DNA of 64,000 nt from positions 1 through 64,000 of the forward strand of contig NZ_AONQ01000014.1 of assembly GCF_000342045.1 (NCBI RefSeq). The letters run 5' to 3'. Below are positions 60,245 through 64,000 of the stretch, piece after piece. The translations under genes were made by a program, and so were the position numbers. Within the stretch, counting starts at the first letter, position 1, and the number at the start of each line of letters is the position of its first letter. The notes under the pieces are model-generated. The model saw only the letters and a list, made by a program, of their open reading frames with translations. It made no database searches and was not told the DNA's origin. The stretch comes from Paramagnetospirillum caucaseum. Lineage in GTDB: Bacteria > Pseudomonadota > Alphaproteobacteria > Rhodospirillales > Magnetospirillaceae.

Positions 60245-61720
60245 GTGTTGCCGGGTCGGACGAAGTTCAGGAATGCGGTTCTGGGGGTGGGTGCGGCGGC
60301 CATGCTGTCGGCGTGTTCCGTCATGCCCGAGGATCTGGCCGAGATTCGCCAAGACATCAGCAGCCACGCCGAATCCCTGCCGCAAGAGGTGCTGAAGCGG
60401 CCGCTTTCGGTGGAGGACGCCGTGGCGCTGGCCGTGGCCCACAATCTGGACGCCAGGGTCAAGTCGCTGGAGGAGGCGCTGGCCGCCGGCAAGGCCGACC
60501 TGTCGCTGTTCGCCATGCTGCCCGAGCTGGCGGCCAAGGGGAACTGGTCCAAGCGCGGCCCCAGGAAGGCCACCACCTCCAAGGACCTCAGCACCGGCAC
60601 CGTGGCCAATTACAGCACCGGCGAGGACAGAATCAGCCGCACCGGCGACCTGACCGCCTCGTGGAATTTGGTGGATTTCGGCATCGCCCTGGTGCGCGCC
60701 GACCAGGAGGAGGACAAGATGGTCCTGGCGGCGGAAAAGCGCCGCCGCGCCCAGCACCTGCTGATCCAGGACGTCCAGGCCGCCTACTGGAAGGCGGTGA
60801 TCAACGAATTCGCCAACCGCAAATACGCCTCGCTGGAGGCCCGGCTGGTCAAGTCGGTGGAGGACGCCGAGACCGCCGAGCGCACCAAGGTGGGCGACCC
60901 CATGCAGATGCTGGGGCACCAGCGCGCCATCGTTGATACCATGCGCCAGATCGCCGAACTGCAGCGCCAGACCTCGACCGCCAAGGCCGATCTGGCCGGG
61001 CACATGGGGGTGCCGTCGTCCGGCGCCTTCGAACTGGCCGAGTTGAAGGACGATTCCTTCCTGTCGGTGGAGGACCCGGACCTGAGCGTCGAGGCCATGG
61101 AGGCCACCGCCCTGGCCAACCGGCCGGAACTGAAGACCGAGGAGGTGCAGTTCCGCATCGACCGCGACGATATCCGCACCGAACTGCTGAAGACCCTGCC
61201 GGGCATCGGCCCGTTCATGGGTGGCCACTACGATTCCAACAGCTACATCAAGTACAACGCCTGGGCCGACGCCGGCACCCACATGGCCTGGAACCTGGTG
61301 GATATCCTGACGGCGCCCAAGCGCATCGGCAACGCCCAGACCGTCGCCGAGACCACCCGCGCCCGGCGCCTGGCCATGGGCATGGCGGTGCTGACCCAGG
61401 TGCACGTGGCCGACATCCAGGTCCGCCACGCGCTCAAGGAATACCGCCTGACCGAGCAGATGGCCGCCATCGACCGTCGCATCACCGGGCTGGCCGCCAA
61501 GTCCAAGCAGGCGGGCAGCGGCAGCGCCATGGAGGAGATCAAGGCCGAGGCCTCGGCCATGCTGTCGACGCTGCGCCGTTTCATCCTGTATTCCGACCTG
61601 CAGGGGGCCAAGGCCCGCCTCAAATCGGCCCAGGGCATCGACCATGTGCCGCCGTCGGACACCTTCACCGATACGCCGCCGCCGGAGAGCACCGCCGATG
61701 CTGCCCCTCAGGCCGGTTGA
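60245..61720 (+). CDS. TolC-like outer-membrane lipoprotein (type I secretion)
   Basis: Outer-membrane efflux protein of about 491 aa. The lipobox MLSACSVMPEDL marks a lipoprotein; two long coiled-coil/beta-barrel repeats follow (about 60-240 and 270-460), typical of the OEP family. No ATG is near; the GTG at 60245 is preferred because AAGGGG lies 4 bp upstream (GTG at 60221 and TTG at 60248 are alternatives). Its end overlaps the ABC exporter gene by 23 bp, and an HlyD gene follows, so it is the outer-membrane channel of this secretion locus. Confidence 0.82.
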   Translation: MLPGRTKFRNAVLGVGAAAMLSACSVMPEDLAEIRQDISSHAESLPQEVLKRPLSVEDAVALAVAHNLDARVKSLEEALAAGKADLSLFAMLPELAAKGNWSKRGPRKATTSKDLSTGTVANYSTGEDRISRTGDLTASWNLVDFGIALVRADQEEDKMVLAAEKRRRAQHLLIQDVQAAYWKAVINEFANRKYASLEARLVKSVEDAETAERTKVGDPMQMLGHQRAIVDTMRQIAELQRQTSTAKADLAGHMGVPSSGAFELAELKDDSFLSVEDPDLSVEAMEATALANRPELKTEEVQFRIDRDDIRTELLKTLPGIGPFMGGHYDSNSYIKYNAWADAGTHMAWNLVDILTAPKRIGNAQTVAETTRARRLAMGMAVLTQVHVADIQVRHALKEYRLTEQMAAIDRRITGLAAKSKQAGSGSAMEEIKAEASAMLSTLRRFILYSDLQGAKARLKSAQGIDHVPPSDTFTDTPPPESTADAAPQAG

Positions 61721-63719
61721 GCTGGAGGGACTGGACGACAAGGCCCTGGCGGTCTCGGCCTGCCTGCGCGCCATGGGCCACGCGGTGGCGGCGACGGCGC
61801 TCAAGGATTCCTACCGCATGGCCACCGCCGACGGCGCCGAGGCGCCGTGGATCGCCACGCTGTCGCGCTACGGCTTCGCCGCCCATGTGGAGGACGGGGT
61901 CAATCCCGCCCGGCTGGGCGCCGACCTGTTCCCCTGCGTGGTTCTCGGCCCCGGCGAGCCGCGCGCCCTGGTGATGGCCCCCGCCGAGGGGGCGTCGTGC
62001 CGCATGCTGTTCCTGCGGCCCCGTCTGGACCGCGAGGCCTCGGCCCTGCCGACCTCGTGGCCGGCGCTGCTGGCCTCGTGGCGGCCCATGGTGATGCGGG
62101 CCGGGCTGGCCGGCATGCTGGCCAACGTCCTGGCGCTGGCCGCCCCCATCTTCTCGGCCCAGGTCTACGACCGGGTGCTGCCCCACGGTCTGCTGGATTC
62201 GCTGCTGGCCATGGTGCTGATGTTCCTGGGCGCCGCCCTGTTCGAGCAGGTGTTCCGCCGCCTGCGCGCCCTGTTCGTCGAGGACGCCCTGCACGAGGGC
62301 AACATCCGCCTGGCCATGGACATGCATCGCCGCATCCTGGAGACCCGCTTCGACGGGGCGGCGGCGCCCAGCGGCCACCTGATGCGCCTGCTGCAGGATT
62401 TCGATTCCATCCGCGACGGGCTGGGGGCGGCGGCGGTGTCGCTGCTGGCCGACCTGCCGTTCATGCTGCTGTTCCTGCTGGGCCTGTTTCTTTGCGACCC
62501 GCTGATCGCCCTGGCGGTGCTGGGGCTCAACCTGCTGGTCTCGGGAGGAACCCTGCTGGCCATCCATCGCCAGCGCCTGCTCTACAAGGAATTGTCGGGG
62601 GCCGCCACCCACCGGGCCCAGGCGGCGCAGGAATCCTTTTCCGATCCCGAGACGGTGCGGCGCGTCGGCGCCGGGGCCTATCTCCAGGCCCGCTTCCGCC
62701 ACGGCACGGCACTCTATGCCGCCACGGCGCGGGCCATCCGCACCCTGTCGGCGGCGCGCGGCAACATTTCCATGCTGGCCCAGAACCTGGCGCTGCTGAT
62801 GGCGGTGGGCCTGGGGGCGTGGCGGGCGGTGGAGGGCGGCATGAGCGCCGGGGTGATCCTGGCCGCCACCATGCTGGCCACCCGCTTCACCGGCGCCGCC
62901 ATGCAGATGGTCTCGGTGGTGCCCCAGGTGCAGTCGGCGGTGGCCTCGCTGGAGGCGCTGCGCACCGTTACCGGGCGGCCCACCGAGCGGCCCACCGGCT
63001 CGGCCCTGATCCACCGGCCGGTGTCGCGCGGCGGCCTGATGGTCGAGGCGGTGACCGCCCGCTATCCCGGCGCCTTCAATCCGGCGCTGGACTCCATCAC
63101 CCTGGAACTGGAGGCCGGCGGCCGGCTGGCGGTGGTCGGGCCGTCGGGATCGGGCAAGACCACCCTGGAAAAGGTGCTGTCGGGCATCATCCGCCCGGCC
63201 GCGGGCCGGGTGCTGCTGGACGGCGTCGACATCGCCCTGGTCGACCCCGCCGATCTGCGCCGCCATATGGCGGTGTGCCCGCAGACCCCGCCGCTCTATT
63301 CCGGCACCTTGCGCAACAATCTGTGCTTCGACGGGCTGGTCCCGGACGAGCAGATGATCGCCATGATGAACACCCTGGGGGCGGGCGGCATCATGCCCAT
63401 GGGCATGGGCCTGGACTTCCAGGTGGCGGAGGGCGGCCGCAACCTGTCGGGCGGCCAGCGCCAGATCGTCGCCCTGGCCCGCACCCTGCTGCGCGGCGCG
63501 CCGTTGACCATTCTGGACGAGCCCACCGCCTTCCTGGACGAGGCCTCGGAAAAGCGGGCCATCGCCGGCATCCATCAGGCCGTCGGCGTCCGCTCGCTGG
63601 TGGTCATCTCGCACCGCCCGGCGGTGGTGGCCCTGGCCGCCGGGGTGGCGCGGCTGGACAAGGGCAGGCTGCTGGACGTCACCCGCCGCCCGGCGGCGCC
63701 GGCGGGAGGGGGAGCCTGA
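61698..63719 (+). CDS. Type I secretion ABC exporter (permease/ATPase)
   Basis: Protein of 673 aa. Residues 1-~120 resemble a degenerate C39-like domain (no catalytic Cys-His pair is obvious), as in RTX-type exporters where it only binds substrate. Six membrane spans follow (about 135-420; RAGLAGMLANVLALAAPIFSAQ). The ATPase has Walker A VVGPSGSGKTTLEKVLS, signature GGRNLSGGQRQIVALA, Walker B LTILDEPTAFLDEAS and the H-loop VISHRPAVVALA. The ATG at 61698 has GGAGAG upstream. Secreted substrate is not encoded in the window. Confidence 0.88.
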   Translation: MLPLRPVELEGLDDKALAVSACLRAMGHAVAATALKDSYRMATADGAEAPWIATLSRYGFAAHVEDGVNPARLGADLFPCVVLGPGEPRALVMAPAEGASCRMLFLRPRLDREASALPTSWPALLASWRPMVMRAGLAGMLANVLALAAPIFSAQVYDRVLPHGLLDSLLAMVLMFLGAALFEQVFRRLRALFVEDALHEGNIRLAMDMHRRILETRFDGAAAPSGHLMRLLQDFDSIRDGLGAAAVSLLADLPFMLLFLLGLFLCDPLIALAVLGLNLLVSGGTLLAIHRQRLLYKELSGAATHRAQAAQESFSDPETVRRVGAGAYLQARFRHGTALYAATARAIRTLSAARGNISMLAQNLALLMAVGLGAWRAVEGGMSAGVILAATMLATRFTGAAMQMVSVVPQVQSAVASLEALRTVTGRPTERPTGSALIHRPVSRGGLMVEAVTARYPGAFNPALDSITLELEAGGRLAVVGPSGSGKTTLEKVLSGIIRPAAGRVLLDGVDIALVDPADLRRHMAVCPQTPPLYSGTLRNNLCFDGLVPDEQMIAMMNTLGAGGIMPMGMGLDFQVAEGGRNLSGGQRQIVALARTLLRGAPLTILDEPTAFLDEASEKRAIAGIHQAVGVRSLVVISHRPAVVALAAGVARLDKGRLLDVTRRPAAPAGGGA

Positions 63720-63720
63720 G

Positions 63721-64000
63721 ATGGCCGCCGATCCCATGGACCCGTTCCGCTCGCCCATCCACGGCATCGCCCCCCGGCTGACGCCGCCCTCCGCCTCGTG
63801 GCTGCTGGTCTGGTCGGCCCTGGCCTTCATGGGGCTGGCCGGCGCCTCCGCGGTCCTGGAGATCGACGAGGTGGTGACCGCCCAGGCCCGCATCGAACCC
63901 TCAAGCCAGGTGCGCCACGTCCAGCATTTCGAGGGCGGCACCATTTCCGAGGTGCTGGTGCACGAGGGCACCCTGGTGGCCGAGGGCGACGTGCTGGTCC
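63721..64000 (+). CDS. HlyD-family membrane fusion protein (partial, cut by window end)
   Basis: The first 93 codons are present and the frame stays open to the edge. An N-terminal transmembrane helix (SWLLVWSALAFMGLAGASAV) is followed by the start of the periplasmic barrel with the lipoyl-like half motif SSQVRHVQHFEGGTISEVLV, characteristic of type I secretion adaptor proteins. GGAGGGGGAGCC precedes the ATG, 1 bp after the ABC exporter stop. It completes the TolC-ABC-HlyD set. Confidence 0.9.
   Translation, partial: MAADPMDPFRSPIHGIAPRLTPPSASWLLVWSALAFMGLAGASAVLEIDEVVTAQARIEPSSQVRHVQHFEGGTISEVLVHEGTLVAEGDVLV

Overview
The window is about 64 kb of high-GC chromosomal DNA from an alphaproteobacterium, most likely a Rhodospirillales member close to Magnetospirillum. 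The evidence is gene order (rplU-rpmA-obg-proB-proA-nadD-rsfS-rlmH; rimP-nusA-ylxR-infB-rbfA; ffh-rpsP-rimM-trmD-rplS-leuC-leuD-leuB), a cytochrome b/c1 fusion of the FbcH type, a phasin gene, and a DivL/DivK-like signalling pair. The genus is inference; the class is well supported. I found no rRNA, tRNA or CRISPR array.

Layout. 1-3.6 kb (minus): SPOR-like lipoprotein, exported alpha-carbonic anhydrase, acetoacetyl-CoA synthetase. 3.8-12.1 kb (plus): STAS protein, membrane DnaJ protein, then a sugar-nucleotide block (galU, ugd, pgm, phosphomannomutase) and a CBS protein. Between ugd and pgm sits an accessory patch: an AT-richer DUF2971 gene broken by one in-frame stop and bracketed by inverted repeats of the CATCCGTG type, followed by more repeats and a GxxExxY (PD-(D/E)XK-fold) gene. 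12.1-22.2 kb: phasin with TGC-rich operator-like repeats, a YqaA-type membrane protein, a DivL-like kinase lacking the phospho-accepting histidine, an exported hydrolase, a DivK-like receiver in an operon with a receiver-PAS-GGDEF-EAL protein, and an unknown protein.

22.3-29.8 kb (minus): lipid A/LPS cluster (RlmM-like methyltransferase, lipid A acyltransferase, lpxK, waaA, DUF374 acyltransferase, MsbA-like ABC transporter). It is interrupted on the opposite strand by a two-gene insert, a BPSL0067-type amidase-like protein and a small exported cysteine-containing protein, which looks like an effector/immunity pair with its own promoter and a leader terminator. 29.9-32.5 kb: cytochrome bc1 complex (petA, fbcH). 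32.6-42.2 kb: trmL, a methyltransferase, an unknown protein, rlmH-rsfS-nadD, proA-proB-obg, rpmA-rplU, a DUF1289 protein and PPi-dependent phosphofructokinase. Two further CATCCGTG/CATCTGTG-type structured repeats lie at 33.9 and 36.2 kb.

42.2-48.1 kb (plus): rimP-nusA-ylxR-infB-rbfA translation operon behind a leader with a premature terminator. 48.3-56.7 kb (minus): leuB, leuD, an SGNH-hydrolase-like gene inserted in the leucine cluster, leuC, rplS, trmD, rimM, rpsP, ffh. 56.9-58.6 kb: DEAD-box helicase with a DbpA-type RNA-binding domain. 58.9-64 kb (plus): a membrane class III adenylate cyclase behind an 11-G tract, then a type I secretion locus (TolC-like lipoprotein, ABC exporter, and an HlyD protein cut by the window end).

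The most unusual items are the repeat-bracketed DUF2971/GxxExxY patch and its structured repeat relatives, the putative amidase/immunity insert in the lipid A cluster, the histidine-less DivL-like kinase near a DivK-like receiver operon, and rsfS, which seems to start at ATA.
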